64,000 nt of DNA from Bryum argenteum (taxonomy: Eukaryota; Streptophyta; Bryopsida; Bryales; Bryaceae): NCBI GenBank assembly GCA_037043015.1, contig CM073325.1, positions 12,131,001 to 12,195,000 of the forward strand, in the 5' to 3' direction. This document shows positions 24,770 to 35,665 of the stretch, piece by piece (position 1 is the first letter of the stretch; every line of letters begins with the position of its first letter). The notes under the pieces were generated by a model, which saw nothing but the letters and a program-made list of their open reading frames with translations, did not search any database and was not told the origin of the DNA. Both the position numbers and the translations under genes were made by a program.

Positions 24770-25348
24770 TCAGCAGCAACATCGAGCGGGGGTAAGTTGC
24801 CAGAGCTGGTTGACGGCAATAGAAGCAGGGTCATCTTTCTTGGTTCGATCCTTCATGAGCACCACGAGAGTATTCTCCTTGACACGAGCTTCACCCTCCG
24901 GGCAAGGCTCAAGGGAGTCGCACTTCATGCACCGGAGCGCATGGAGCACAGTCTCGGGGGTGCCATTGTAAATGGTGTGGTAGTTCTTGCCTTTGTTGGG
25001 CGACTCGAACCAGATGATGCTGTCGTCCAGCTTGCGCGGATCGTAGTCCGCCAGCAACACCTGCTTGCCCTCCTCCGGCGCCACCCGCAACGCCTTCCCC
25101 GTTTCGTAGTGGATCAGGGAGAAGCCACCCTCGCGGTCGTTCGACCACGCCATCTTGTTATCTTTCAGCCACAGCTGACTTGTGTCTGTGGGGTCGGCCG
25201 ACACTATGCATGTGCCGTAACCTACTGTTGACCGCACTGCTATGTTGTAGTTCCCGTTCGCCTTGCAGTGGATTCGGACTAGTTTTGCTGGTGTGCACCA
25301 GTGGCATGTGCATATGCCTTTGCAGTACTTGCATATCACCTTACACAT
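24770..25348 (-). CDS. EUL-domain (Euonymus lectin-like, ricin-B-fold) lectin
   Basis: A single exon of 192 codons from ATG at 25348 to TGA at 24770. Residues about 20-187 follow the EUL domain of plant proteins such as EULS3/R40: KLVRIHCKANGNYNIAVR, ADPTDTSQLWLKDNK, GFSLIHYETGKAL, YDPRKLDDSIIWFE, NTLVVLMK and NQLWQLTP. EUL lectins are nucleocytoplasmic carbohydrate-binding proteins often induced by abiotic stress; sugar specificity cannot be read here. The ends are unusual: the first 18 residues carry six cysteines (MCKVICKYCKGICTCHWC) and the protein ends CCC. There is no signal peptide. It is the only gene in its neighbourhood; a ferredoxin gene on the same strand lies 1.7 kb upstream. Confidence 0.8.
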   Translation of the reverse strand: MCKVICKYCKGICTCHWCTPAKLVRIHCKANGNYNIAVRSTVGYGTCIVSADPTDTSQLWLKDNKMAWSNDREGGFSLIHYETGKALRVAPEEGKQVLLADYDPRKLDDSIIWFESPNKGKNYHTIYNGTPETVLHALRCMKCDSLEPCPEGEARVKENTLVVLMKDRTKKDDPASIAVNQLWQLTPARCCC

Positions 25349-26277
25349 TTTTTTGTCGATCGGGCCGCGCTACTCTTTCACATTTCACACCTGCAGCAGA
25401 GAATCAAGGATCAATCATACGAATTCGACCAATTCAATCGAATCAGATGAAGTCCACTGTGATAGAATCTTCATACTTAAACGATTATCAGTCGCTCAGA
25501 GTTTGGGTGTCGATTGAAGATTCAATCGCTGGGGAACGGGAGGTGTACCAGTTCTGTACGAGTTCGGTTCGAGGGTTCAATGATCGATGTCAGCCCGTTT
25601 GGGACGGCCCTGATTCTCGAGACATCGGGTGCCGAATCATGAGCCACATCGATCGAGGGGAGGAGCCAAGAATCTGCCAGGAGTTGAACAGACAGGCTAT
25701 ATTGTGGCGTGCGTCTCTTCAAACCGAATGGGTACTTGCTACACCCCTTAGCAGGCAAACGTTATTGAGAGTATGTGGAAGGTTGATCTCCTAGAGCGAC
25801 TTCGGCCACTTGTCTGGTGGCGTGTGCAGGGCGTGTGACTGCCTGCTGCTCTTGTGCGAAGAAAGTGGACCACTTACTTGCGGTTTACACTGCGACACAA
25901 CGACATATCATTGTTTTTCCAAGCTTGCACGCAAGCTTAGAATTACTGGATCAACGCCATGAGCACCACAAAATTCAGAAGCAATCCTTCAACCAGTTCA
26001 TACATCTGACTCAATGGAGACTGACCGGCGCTTGTGGAATAAGTTGATGAAGGTGATCCTGATACTGCGAGTGAAGTCACAGTCATTGAATTTTCTGGAC
26101 GCTCTAAGCGAAGTTGAGACAAGCATTAACCTCACAACTGATCGGAAGCTCCTACAAACGAGATGCAACTGAATTAGCTACTCGAATTCTGCAGTAGTTT
26201 CACTTCACAACTTTCATCACATCCCTACGGCTGGAATTTAATTCGCTGTGCCAATGCCTTTGAGAGGATCATCCCTT
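25349..26277. other. Upstream region of the lectin gene
   Basis: Open frames at 25180-25794 (+) and 25522-25758 (-) show no family motif and partly shadow the lectin. The region probably contains the lectin promoter. Confidence 0.4.
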
Positions 26278-26360
26278 CCCGCTCGTGTAAAGTATGCGAT
26301 TGAGGAAGTAGTCCTCGCCCGCTCGTGTAAAGTATGCGATTGAGGAAGTAGTCCTCGCTC
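26278..26360. repeat. 40-bp tandem duplication
   Basis: GCTCGTGTAAAGTATGCGAT begins at 26281 and at 26321; the copies are identical over the full unit. Confidence 0.9.
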
Positions 26361-26404
26361 GATGTACATATGCAATCTGCATAGCTCGATGGTACGCATT
26401 TAGA

Positions 26405-26985
26405 ACACACAAGTAGCAACATCCCGTACTGATGTAAAGACTCCGTCCACTCAGATTACTTCTCGAGCTCCCTACCCTAATATGATAATCAAACTTACGA
26501 CAATTGCAAGCTTCTTAGGTTCATGGAGCATTAGTTAGACTTCGGTGTCATCAATCAACCTGCTCGCTATACATATGCATTCGCTCGATAGATAGCTCGC
26601 TGCTACACACAAGTAGCAACATTCTATATTAATGTACAGACTCCGTGCACCCAGATTACTCGTCGAGCTCTCTGCCCTAAAATGATCGACCTGAGACAAT
26701 TGCAAGCGAGCTCCACAGTTTCATTCTTTACCATCAAAACCGGAAACCGAGCACTTCATCATCCTTGGACAGAAGCTACAATATTCAAGCTTGCTTGAAT
26801 ATCGATCACTAACTGCTTGAGCTACTTGCAAATTATTCCAGGTCTCTTCCATGTACAGACGCAGTCCACCCAGATTACTCGACGAGCTCTCCGCTCGAAA
26901 ATGACGATCGAACTTAAGACAATTGCAAGCCCCGTGAGTTCATTCAACATAAATTAGACTTCGGCAACATCCATCTCAGCAGAAA
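26405..26985. repeat. Three diverged direct copies, spacing about 210-230 bp, downstream of a ferredoxin gene
   Basis: Each copy contains AGACTCCGT(C/G)CAC or CAGACGCAGTCCAC, then CAGATTACT, CGAGCTC, AATGAT or AATATGAT, GACAATTGCAAGC. Copies 1 and 3 also carry ATTAGACTTCGG. Starts are about 26428, 26636 and 26855. They lie in the 3' flank of the minus-strand ferredoxin and may include its 3' UTR. Confidence 0.75.
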
Positions 26986-27065
26986 CTGAGCACTTGAATT
27001 CAAGCTGCTACAGGAGAGTAGATAATATACAAGCTTGCTAGGATAACGATCGAGCTACTTGCAAA

Positions 27066-27500
27066 TCATTCGAGGTCTTCTTCCATGTGGGTAGTAATAG
27101 TACAGTCGCTCTTGGGGTAAGCAACGCAAGTCAAGATGAACCCCTCAGCAACCTGACTTTCTTCCAAGAAGTTCTGCTCGGAGTTGTCGACAGTGCCAGA
27201 CTCCACTTTGCCGGCGCACGAGGAGCAGGAGCCAGAGCGGCACGAGTACGGGAGCTCGATGCCGGCCTCTTCAGCAGCGTCGATGATGTAAGTGTCTTCG
27301 TCGCACTGGATGACGGTCTCCTCGCCCTCGGTGATGAGCGTGACATTGAAGGTGGCCATGCAGGTGACCCGTCCCTTGCTGCTGCTGCTGCTGCTGTGTA
27401 AGCCGAACGCCTTGGCGACGCCGGCTCTGGGACGAATACTGGCGGCGCTGCAGGTGCTACTGAAGGGGAGAAGAGTAGTTGTCATAGCGATGGTCGCCAT
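27066..27500 (-). CDS. Plant-type [2Fe-2S] ferredoxin, plastid
   Basis: A single exon of 144 residues from ATG at 27500 (MATIAMTT). An in-frame ATG at 27569 would add 23 residues; the downstream ATG fits a normal transit peptide start better. Residues 1-48 form a Ser/Thr/Ala-rich transit peptide with VAKAFGL. The mature protein starts near ATFNVTLI and keeps the cluster ligands C87, C92, C95 and C125 ([16 protein letters not shown]-x4-C-x2-C-x29-C). It carries electrons from photosystem I to FNR and other stromal enzymes. It is divergent from the ferredoxin at 30357, 2.9 kb away, which shares the VAKAFGL transit motif; the two probably arose by duplication with inversion (inference). Confidence 0.94.
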   Translation of the reverse strand: MATIAMTTTLLPFSSTCSAASIRPRAGVAKAFGLHSSSSSSKGRVTCMATFNVTLITEGEETVIQCDEDTYIIDAAEEAGIELPYSCRSGSCSSCAGKVESGTVDNSEQNFLEESQVAEGFILTCVAYPKSDCTITTHMEEDLE

Positions 27501-27812
27501 AGCTGAGTGGGGGAGTGGCAATGGCGATGGTGCAAGAATTCGACGTTGATTGAAATGCTTGGTGAGCATGAGCAGTGCAAGCCTCTAATATGGGTGGCGT
27601 CTGGGTAAAGGTAGAGTGCATATGTAGCCTTGTGCCGTGAGCATGTGCTCGCACTCCCAGCGTGTGTCGCTTCGCATTCAAAATACTCCCCCGTGCTTTT
27701 CGATAATAAGCAGAATTCTAGTTCCAGTCGAGTCTAAGAAGATGGATGATAGCAGGCTTCCTAACTGCACTCGTTTCAGATTGCAAGGTTGTTGGGGTAG
27801 TGGCCAAGATGT

Positions 27813-28223
27813 GAGATAGATAGATAGAAACTCCGGTCCCTTTCTAAGGGGCCGGTGTGAATGAATTGTCCGTTCGTAATGCTAATATCCCGATGGCCAC
27901 TGGACAAGGGGAAATTGGAACAATACTACTTCCCCCTCTCGAGGGTGGACACTATAACTACGCTAGTTTCTAGCCTAGTTACTAGTGCCTTGAGGATACT
28001 TGACTGGCCAAGATGTGCATAGTATGTAGGTGATAGAATCAAAGATTTATCAATCTTCAACAATGTGTTTTGGAAGTGAAATGCAGATGTTCATCAATAG
28101 TCAATCACCCTAAGATAGATAGATAGATAGAAACTCCGGTCCCTTTCTAAGGGGCCGGCGTGAATGACGTGTCCGTTCGTAATGCTAATATCCCGATGGC
28201 CACCGGACAAGGGGAAATTGGAC
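27813..28223. repeat. Direct repeat of about 105 bp, two copies 302 bp apart
   Basis: GATAGATAGATAGAAACTCC, then a palindrome-like GGTCCCTTTCTAAGGGGCC, then GTCCGTTCGTAATGCTAATA, CCCGATGGCCAC and GGACAAGGGGAAATTGGA occur at about 27815-27920 and 28117-28222 with only a few differences. The GATA run is four units in the second copy. Confidence 0.88.
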
Positions 28224-30223
28224 CCCCCTAAGATGTACACTTTGAGATCATTAAACTTTGACATGAGAAGCATGGGTAAATACTTGTGCATCTCTAACTT
28301 CCACTTCCAAAGCTCATAACCAAACCAAGATTACGTCTAAATTTTATGATTCCAAATCTTCAAATTTCCTAAATATTTTGTAGAATTGATACCCTTGGCT
28401 CCAATATACTAACTTTGCCAATTTGGAATTTATGTGGTTACGAGCATGTAATCAACTCAGAGCATAAACACTTAAGCTACCGGAGGAGGACGGTGTTGAT
28501 TGCCAATAGAAGGGATCATGTTAACTTTACTTGCAATATAGAAGTAGCCCCTTTCTACCTTCACTATAAATAATTGTCGACAATTTTGTGTTGATACAAG
28601 GGGTTGGGCTTAGTCTTGCAGAGGTGAGCTATGGGGACAAACGTGCATGACAAGTCATTACAAATTTCTCATCTATCCGCATCCATGTTTCTTCTCCTTG
28701 TTTGAATGCCTTACTTGTACCTCCTAAAGTCTAATTATCAGTTTTATGAATACAATTGCCACTCCTTTGTTGGCTTTTCCTTTATATATTTAATGACAAT
28801 GATATATGTTGGGCAATGCTCAATTCATTGGGTAGTATTGAAAATAAGTTCTCCTCATCAAGATGTGCCCTTCTGGTAAGGTTCTTAATTCCACATTAAC
28901 CTTAGCATTTTCCTTATACTTATATTCATATATACTTACAACACTTCAAAAAAATAAACGTTCCTGATTTTTGAAGTGGGATGTCTAGAAGATAAGAGCA
29001 TGCCTATAAGTGAGTAGTCTCCTAGTAACATCAGATTTAGGGAATTTTACATTCATCAATATAAGTGTTATGTCCTGCGCACATAACCACCTTGTCAAGA
29101 TAGGTCAAATAGTTACTCTATTCACATTCACACCAACCTCGAAACAGCTCCCAATTCTTCTTCCGTCTGGTTGTGAGGTCGGAATCTCCATACAATGAAA
29201 TGAAGGCGTTCAAGAAGGTAATCAATAACTCGATTTGTTCACTCATTATGTATAAAATTCTCATCCTTCTCCGTAATTTCTGTCAGTGAGCTTATTTTCA
29301 TTTTTTTCGTATAGTTCATGCAAATGACGGAGTAGAGCTCTCATCATGGAGTGAGGTACAGGAGTGTCCAATGCACTGACAAATCAATGATTTCGCTAAA
29401 AACCTTATTTCAGAGTGTGGCAGGCCACTAACGACGACGAAGACGAGGTAAAAGATTGTCAGACTGGAGATCGACAGGGCGAATCGAGTTTTATCTTTCC
29501 CTGCATCGTGAGTCTGACTGTCTCCCTCCTTCGAAAATTGCGAGTTCTGAGCTATGGCATCAGCGATGAGAAAATTGGTTCGCATTATTTTCTCTGGAAA
29601 ACACGCGCACTGTTGAGGTGATTCCCGCAATAATTCGGCAGTCGAGCTTTTGGTTTCCGCTCTGGTCAAGCTTCTGGTCCCTCCCTCCCGGCCAGAAGCT
29701 CGTGGCGCAATTAAAAATGCTGAACGCGCTTGGATAACCGCCTCTTCCTCACTCGACAAAGAGCGCCCATTAAACTGCAAGAGCGTGCCCAGCTCACGCC
29801 ATTACCCAAGCGACCAAATTTGACAACAACTAGAAGCCACCTAAATCCCAGAGCGTGCCCAACTCACGTCCCCCCTCGAAAAGTCAGAGTCCAAATCAGG
29901 CAGCAATTACTCCGATTCTTGTCTAACCCACAGAAAACAGGCACTAATCCGTTTTCTTAATCCGAATACACAGCGTTAAACTAGTCCACACATCGAACTC
30001 ACAGTCGAAACTGGCAGATTAGTGCGCACACTAATCAGTGCCGAAAAGGTCTGAGATGATGATATAGAGGGGCCAATAGAGTAGCAGGGGTCGAAAAAGG
30101 ACCAGGGCCTGAAAGCACGGGCGACACTGGAAACCATTCAAAAGCAGATGAGGCAGGCAGCAGGGGGTGGGGTCATCCAAAAAACAGGTGGCTGGGCAGT
30201 GACAATGAACCAGAGCCATTGAT

Positions 30224-30258
30224 GATAAGCTAATGCATCATCCAGGCTTATACATAAA
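30224..30258 (+). promoter_or_regulatory. I-box and TATA box of the ferredoxin gene
   Basis: GATAAG (light-responsive I-box core) at 30224-30229 is followed by TATACATAAA at 30249-30258, about 100 bp before the ATG. The spacing is usual for plant photosynthesis genes. The role is inferred. Confidence 0.5.
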
Positions 30259-30356
30259 GCATACCAGGACTTCCAAGAGCCTCACCATCTCCGCAATCCT
30301 CCACACGCTCTCCACACCTTCTCCTCACTCCCCCTCACCTCCACCGTCAGCTAGCC

Positions 30357-30800
30357 ATGGCCGCCGCAGCTTTGAGCACCAGCGCCATCGCCATGGTGTC
30401 GTCAGCGGCGATCTCCAGCCGCAAGCAGGTGGTGGCTCCGTCCAGAGTGTCCGTGGCCAAGGCCTTCGGATTGAAGAGCAGGAACATGGGACGCGTCACG
30501 TGCGCAGCTTACAATGTCACCCTAATTCACGAGGAGGAGGGCACCAGCGTCACCCTGGAGGTTCCCGAAGATGTCTTCATCCTGGACCACTTCGAGGAGG
30601 CAGGACACGACTTGCCCTACTCGTGCCGCTCCGGCTCGTGCTCTTCCTGCGCCGGTGTCATCAAGGAAGGCTCCGTCGACCAGTCCGATGGCACCTTCTT
30701 GGATGACGAGCAGTTGAACAACAACTTCGTCTTGACCTGCGTGGCCAAGCCCACCAGCGATGTCACCATCTTCACCCACCGCGAGGAGGACCTTATCTAG
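30357..30800 (+). CDS. Plant-type [2Fe-2S] ferredoxin, plastid
   Basis: A single exon of 147 residues. Residues 1-49 are an Ala/Ser-rich transit peptide containing VAKAFGL; the mature part starts near AAYNVTLI. Ligands are C90, C95, C98 and C128. The sequence [20 protein letters not shown] replaces the more common YILDAAEEAG seen in the neighbouring ferredoxin, so the two paralogues differ near the cluster-side helix. The C-terminus EEDLI is normal. Photosynthetic electron transfer in the stroma is the expected role. It has its own TATA box and I-box upstream. Confidence 0.95.
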   Translation: MAAAALSTSAIAMVSSAAISSRKQVVAPSRVSVAKAFGLKSRNMGRVTCAAYNVTLIHEEEGTSVTLEVPEDVFILDHFEEAGHDLPYSCRSGSCSSCAGVIKEGSVDQSDGTFLDDEQLNNNFVLTCVAKPTSDVTIFTHREEDLI

Positions 30801-32454
30801 ATGCAGCAGCAGAGTATCTTAGTGCAGCTTCCTGGTCGGTGACAATTTTTGCTACTCTGAATGTGAAACTTCTCGACTTCCTTGCGAGTCGCTTGTAAAG
30901 TAGAGACTTCTCCCGGAATATTCAATTCTTCGGTTCAATGCCCGGTTTTTTGTTCACATCACCGTCTCCCTTTCCTTTTCCACTGTATGTTACTTGCATT
31001 GCATTATCTAGTGGTTTCCGTGCGGTCAGATCCTCATTGATCACGCATTGCTATCCCTCATTGTTCTTAAGCAGTTTCGTGAGCATTACTATCCTGGAGT
31101 TGCAAGCGCATGCGAATGTGGGTAAAATTGAGTACAAACTCGTTGTTGAGTACATTTGTGAATGGCACTATTCCAGTGATTGTGGCACAGTTTGTTAAGG
31201 TCATTCTTGACCAGCAGGGTAGAGTTTAGTGAGGACGGTGGAAGTGCGAAGAGCTGAATTGGGGATGTCATTGAGGAAGTGGAGTTAGGCGTAGAGGACG
31301 GTGAAAGTGCATATGATGTGGGCAGGGCGTAGTGGTAGGCCAATGGGAAGTGAGGGAAGAGGATTTTGGGTAAGGTGAGAGTATCGGTAGCCTATCTTCC
31401 ACTTGTCATGGAAGGGTGGAAAGTTCCTTATGGGCATTTAGAGAGCATTTGAAGGATGCCACCTGCCGCTGAAGGAATGTCTCGTTTCCAAGATGAGGTT
31501 GAGGTAGTTCTTTGCATATGTGCTGTACACTGTACTTCAAACAATGCTCGATAATGAGTCGGTTCTGTTGGAGTTATATTATTTGTGAATATAGCACTTT
31601 GTACTATCAACTTGTATGAGCCAAAATGACTTTTTGAGGGGTGCTTTACACTAAGGATCAAGAATCATGGTCAAGAAAATTGAATCATTTTCATGGTCAT
31701 GACTCTTGGTCAAGGGCGGTGTTCATGAAAATGACTTATTGGAATTTTTACTCCTCAACATTCCAGCCTATTTTTAGCCAAAAAAACACATTTTCATGAA
31801 AAGTGTCATGTATGAAATTGAAGGTAAGTCATTTAGTTCTCAACTGTACAATCTTGTAGTAGATATATTGTAGGTCATGTGCGTTGAATTTTGAGGCATG
31901 AGGACCCATAGATTGCAAATTCATAATGTATTTGTACTCAAAAACGATTCCAAAACTTCATCATTTTCACTTTGAGGTGGAAGTGCTACCAATAAGGTAG
32001 AGGCACCTATAACCGACCACTTAAGGATTTTAGCATATGATATTAAGGTATATATTTTTTTTAGAATTTTTCAGGTGTGCAAACATAAGGTTCTTGTTGA
32101 ATGCAAAAAGTTTCGTGATTTTATTTGCATTATTCAAATAGTTATAATTATTTAAAGTGAAAAGTTGCTTGGAACCTAAAGTTGATCACATGCTCAAATA
32201 TACAAACGAGGTACATTTGTTCTTTCAAAATCTAGGAATTGGGCTTGATTGGTTATGGGTCCCCGGTCGGGAATGGGTCCCTTTACCTTATACCTATTGC
32301 AATGGGATAATCAAGAACTAAAGAGATGTTCACCTTCATTTTAATAATACCTTTGTCAAAAAATTAATTCATCAAAAAATAATTTCTTGGCTCAAATAAT
32401 AGCCTTGCAATGGTGAAAATTGCCTCGAAATCTTCAAAGGAAAAAAAGGATCAA
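30801..32454. other. Intergenic DNA after the ferredoxin gene
   Basis: About 150 bp is probably 3' UTR. No gene was recognised in the rest; it becomes A/T-rich after 31640. Confidence 0.45.
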
Positions 32455-34120
32455 AACTAGACCCTTTGCACTAAAATGCATGCCATGTCTTCCTCACAAC
32501 TTGGATGAATTTAAGGTTTCTACCACTATAAATAGACTCAAATTAGAGTCCAACTCAAGGAATGAAATTGAAATCCAATTGGTATGAAGGAGAAAAAACT
32601 TCTCAAAAACTATGTAAGTTATTGAATTTTTCAGTATGGAAACATCATTGAAAATCTAATACTTTAAATATTTAAATAAAAAATCTTCAAACTATTAGTT
32701 GTTGGAGTTCATTTTAAAATCATACTTATGCAATAAAAATCATGAAGAACTAGATTAAGTTCACATAATTGGCTTGCAATGATAAAACATGCCCCATGTG
32801 AAAATTCAAAATAAGAGTTGCCTTCACTAAAATGCTTGCCATAAATTCATATTTTCCTGTATGGATTTGCATTTTTACCACACAAACTTGATTTGAGACC
32901 CAACCCAAGTGATTTTTATCCAAAATGGATTTCAGATGAAGAAGTTATGGCTTTTCAAAGTTGTAGCCTTCAATCCAGAATGTCGGTTTGCTATATTTGG
33001 CATGTTTAGGGTTTAAGTGACTTGGTCGGTTTTTGTAATGTAAAGTGCATTTGGACCGGGAGAAGCTTATATTATCAGTCACATGTCAAAAATATACTCC
33101 TCTCATGAATGCATTAGATCACGTGGGTGGAAGACAACGAGCGGTGGTGCTATCTCAAGAGGAATTCCTTTCGCAAGACAACTATGTGTATGCCCACCCC
33201 AATTTCCCCCTTGCACTTCAAGTAGCTACTTTGAATACAATGAAGAATGTAGTGCTAAGGGTGAGTATTATTTGTAAAGGTTTCACAAGACATTGTGGAG
33301 AGCGCTGTCGTGGTTAACGAATCGGGCCTATGTCTTACACCATTGCATTGCGTGTGCGATTGTTTGAATTCTAGCACAACGAGATAGTTAAGGATTGGCT
33401 CTCACCTTCTCAATGTAAGAGCTATTAGTGCAAGCCTTGAAAGTGAAAGCCTTGATTTGGTCATGCTGGAGATATTAGATGTTAGCACACTTCCTGTTAT
33501 CCCTATGACTAACTCCCAAAACTCAGCTCTTTGCACTCAAATCTATCTACTTTTCACTAATAGCTCTCAAATGTACATTTTTATTTTGTCAAGGCTTCTA
33601 CCACATGAATTAGACTCAAATTGGGACCTGTCCCAAACAACAAAGCCAAAATTCAACGGTAGACGAAGGAGATTTAGCTCCTCAAAAATCATCCATTTTT
33701 TCACTTTTTTCATTGTAGAACATCATTGCAAATCCAATACCAAAGTTATTTGGATCAAAAAAAAATTCAACTAGAATTTGTTAGCCTTCATATTAAGATC
33801 ATGTCTCTATACAACAAAATTCATGAAACATCTTATTGGTTTCCCATAATTGCCTTACAATGGTAAACCATGCCCATGTTTGAAAACTCAAAAACAAGAG
33901 TTGCTTTCACTAAAATGCATGCCATTTATTCATACTTCATTGTATGGCTCTCCAATTCTTACCTTGAAAACTAGACTTGATTTGTGACCCAAACTTCATG
34001 ATTTCATCCAAAACAGACTTTGGTGGACATAGTTATGGCTCGACAAAGTTTCTTCCCTTCATCCATAATGTTATTTTTGACATTTGGCACGTATAGGGGT
34101 TCAAATTGAAATACTTAACC
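32455..34120. repeat. Degenerate array of units about 360 bp long
   Basis: The phrase (T)TTCACTAAAATGCATGCC or a worn form starts near 32471, 32827, 33536 and 33910. Each is followed at similar distances by TACCAC/ACTTGATTTGAGACCCAA-type and TCCAAAATGGATTT-type text. Spacings are 356, 709 (about two units) and 374. The array looks old. The open frame at 33045-33317 inside it has no known motif. Confidence 0.6.
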
Positions 34121-35665
34121 AACCACTAGCCTTCTTCACCTTAATGTAAACTGGCCCTAAGTATGGTATATTGAATTAGAAGATGGTTTGCATGTTACTT
34201 AAGAGTCAACGATGATGTATATCTTCTACTGTTGCTATCAATTAGCAAGTTTAATGCATCAATCCTCTTACTTAAGAGCACTAACTCAACCACAATTGAG
34301 TATGTCTATTCTTTCTTAAGTGGATATTAAGAAATTTTATTTATGTAAGAGAATTGAGATTTTGTTTTTGAATACATCGTACATGAAGCTATTGAAATGC
34401 CGAATTAAGTGTTGGAAGTTTTGAATTGTTAATCAATGGTGATCTTAGGTGATCTTGCATCGGAAAAATAGTAGATAATAAATCAATTGAAGTGATTGAG
34501 GTTTTAGATTGAAGTATGTATGTTACAAGTCATTCTATTCTTTGTGCTCTGCAACTATCGCTTCATTGGGGTTCATGTGTTCAAAAGTGCACACTAAGTA
34601 AAAGTATGCTGAAATTTTATCAAGATTGAGGACACGGGTGCATACTCAACCATACCAAGATAGAGGACACGAGTACATACTCAACCAGAGCTCCAACAAC
34701 TCCCTTAAAGATTTACCAAACAACCCTCCAAAAGCTCAATAGTTCCTCTTGATCATAGATCAAAGGAGAGTTGATACCTTGCACTCACCAATATTTTCAA
34801 GCACCGCCTACATCCTACTGGTATTGATGATTCAATATCTAGCCCACCTAATTTTAAGAATCTTTTAATATATATTGGCAAGCAAACCATCTTAGAGACA
34901 CAATTCAACGGAAAGTCATGGATTTATTTCACATTCATCTCCCTTTTTTGTATGTGTCCGGAGGACACGGGAAAATACTAGTGCATTTATATTTACGCAA
35001 GATTCAACATGTTTTATTAGATAACCATACTAAGTGCCTTGGTACAAATTCCTACAATAGGTGTACTAGTACAAATCACTACAATAGTTATAGATAACTA
35101 CAATAGAAGCTTAAAGAACATCTATTGTAGTTACCACACAAATTGTTTTTTAATAGATTGCCAAATTGTTTGGTAACAGATTGCAAAATTGTTCTGTAAC
35201 AAACCACAAAAATTGTTTTGTGACAAACCACAGAATTGTTATGGTTTATAAAGTATAAACTTATGGCAAACTAAAATGATTGTTATAATTTATTTCTGTT
35301 TTTATGTATTCATTATTCATTCTTTAAGCTTGCAAATGTAGTACATGCTAAAACATGTTAAGGAATGATGATCAACAAATGGACGTTCCTACCTGAATCG
35401 CACTTTCATTCAAGTCACAGAATGATATAAAAATTTGAAATATCAACTTTAAAAAAAAAAACACAGGCAATTTCACATACCTTTAGTTCAGTGACCTCTA
35501 CCCTTCTATACTCTAATCCCATGCTGCAACCAGTTTCAAAACTTGCACAATGATGTAGTGGTTGCAAGCTACACTCTCACGAACTCTTTAAAATATGAGT
35601 TCCAAATCTCAAGACCTGACAAGGTTAACAGCTGATTTTATATGTCTAGCAGCAAGCAAGCTTGT
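34121..35665. other. A/T-rich intergenic DNA with short direct repeats
   Basis: A 35-bp unit (GAGGACACG(G/A)GTGCATACTCAACC) occurs twice at about 34627-34687. An AAATTGTTTTGTAACAGATT-like unit of about 30 bp occurs about four times at 35140-35245. No gene was recognised. Confidence 0.5.

Larger units (their letters stand above)
27501..30356. other. 2.9-kb region between two divergent ferredoxin genes
   Basis: No gene was recognised. It contains a duplicated block of about 105 bp (separate entry). A minus open frame at 29316-29780 has no recognisable motif. At 29780-29870 GAGCGTGCCCA(A/G)CTCACG occurs twice, 75-80 bp apart. The right end is the promoter of the plus-strand ferredoxin. Confidence 0.45.

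Noticed and set aside
25180-25794. 204-codon plus-strand frame
   Set aside because: Overlaps the lectin antisense and then non-coding DNA; no recognisable domain.
29316-29780. 154-codon minus-strand frame between the ferredoxins
   Set aside because: No domain, no splice-site support and unlikely composition.
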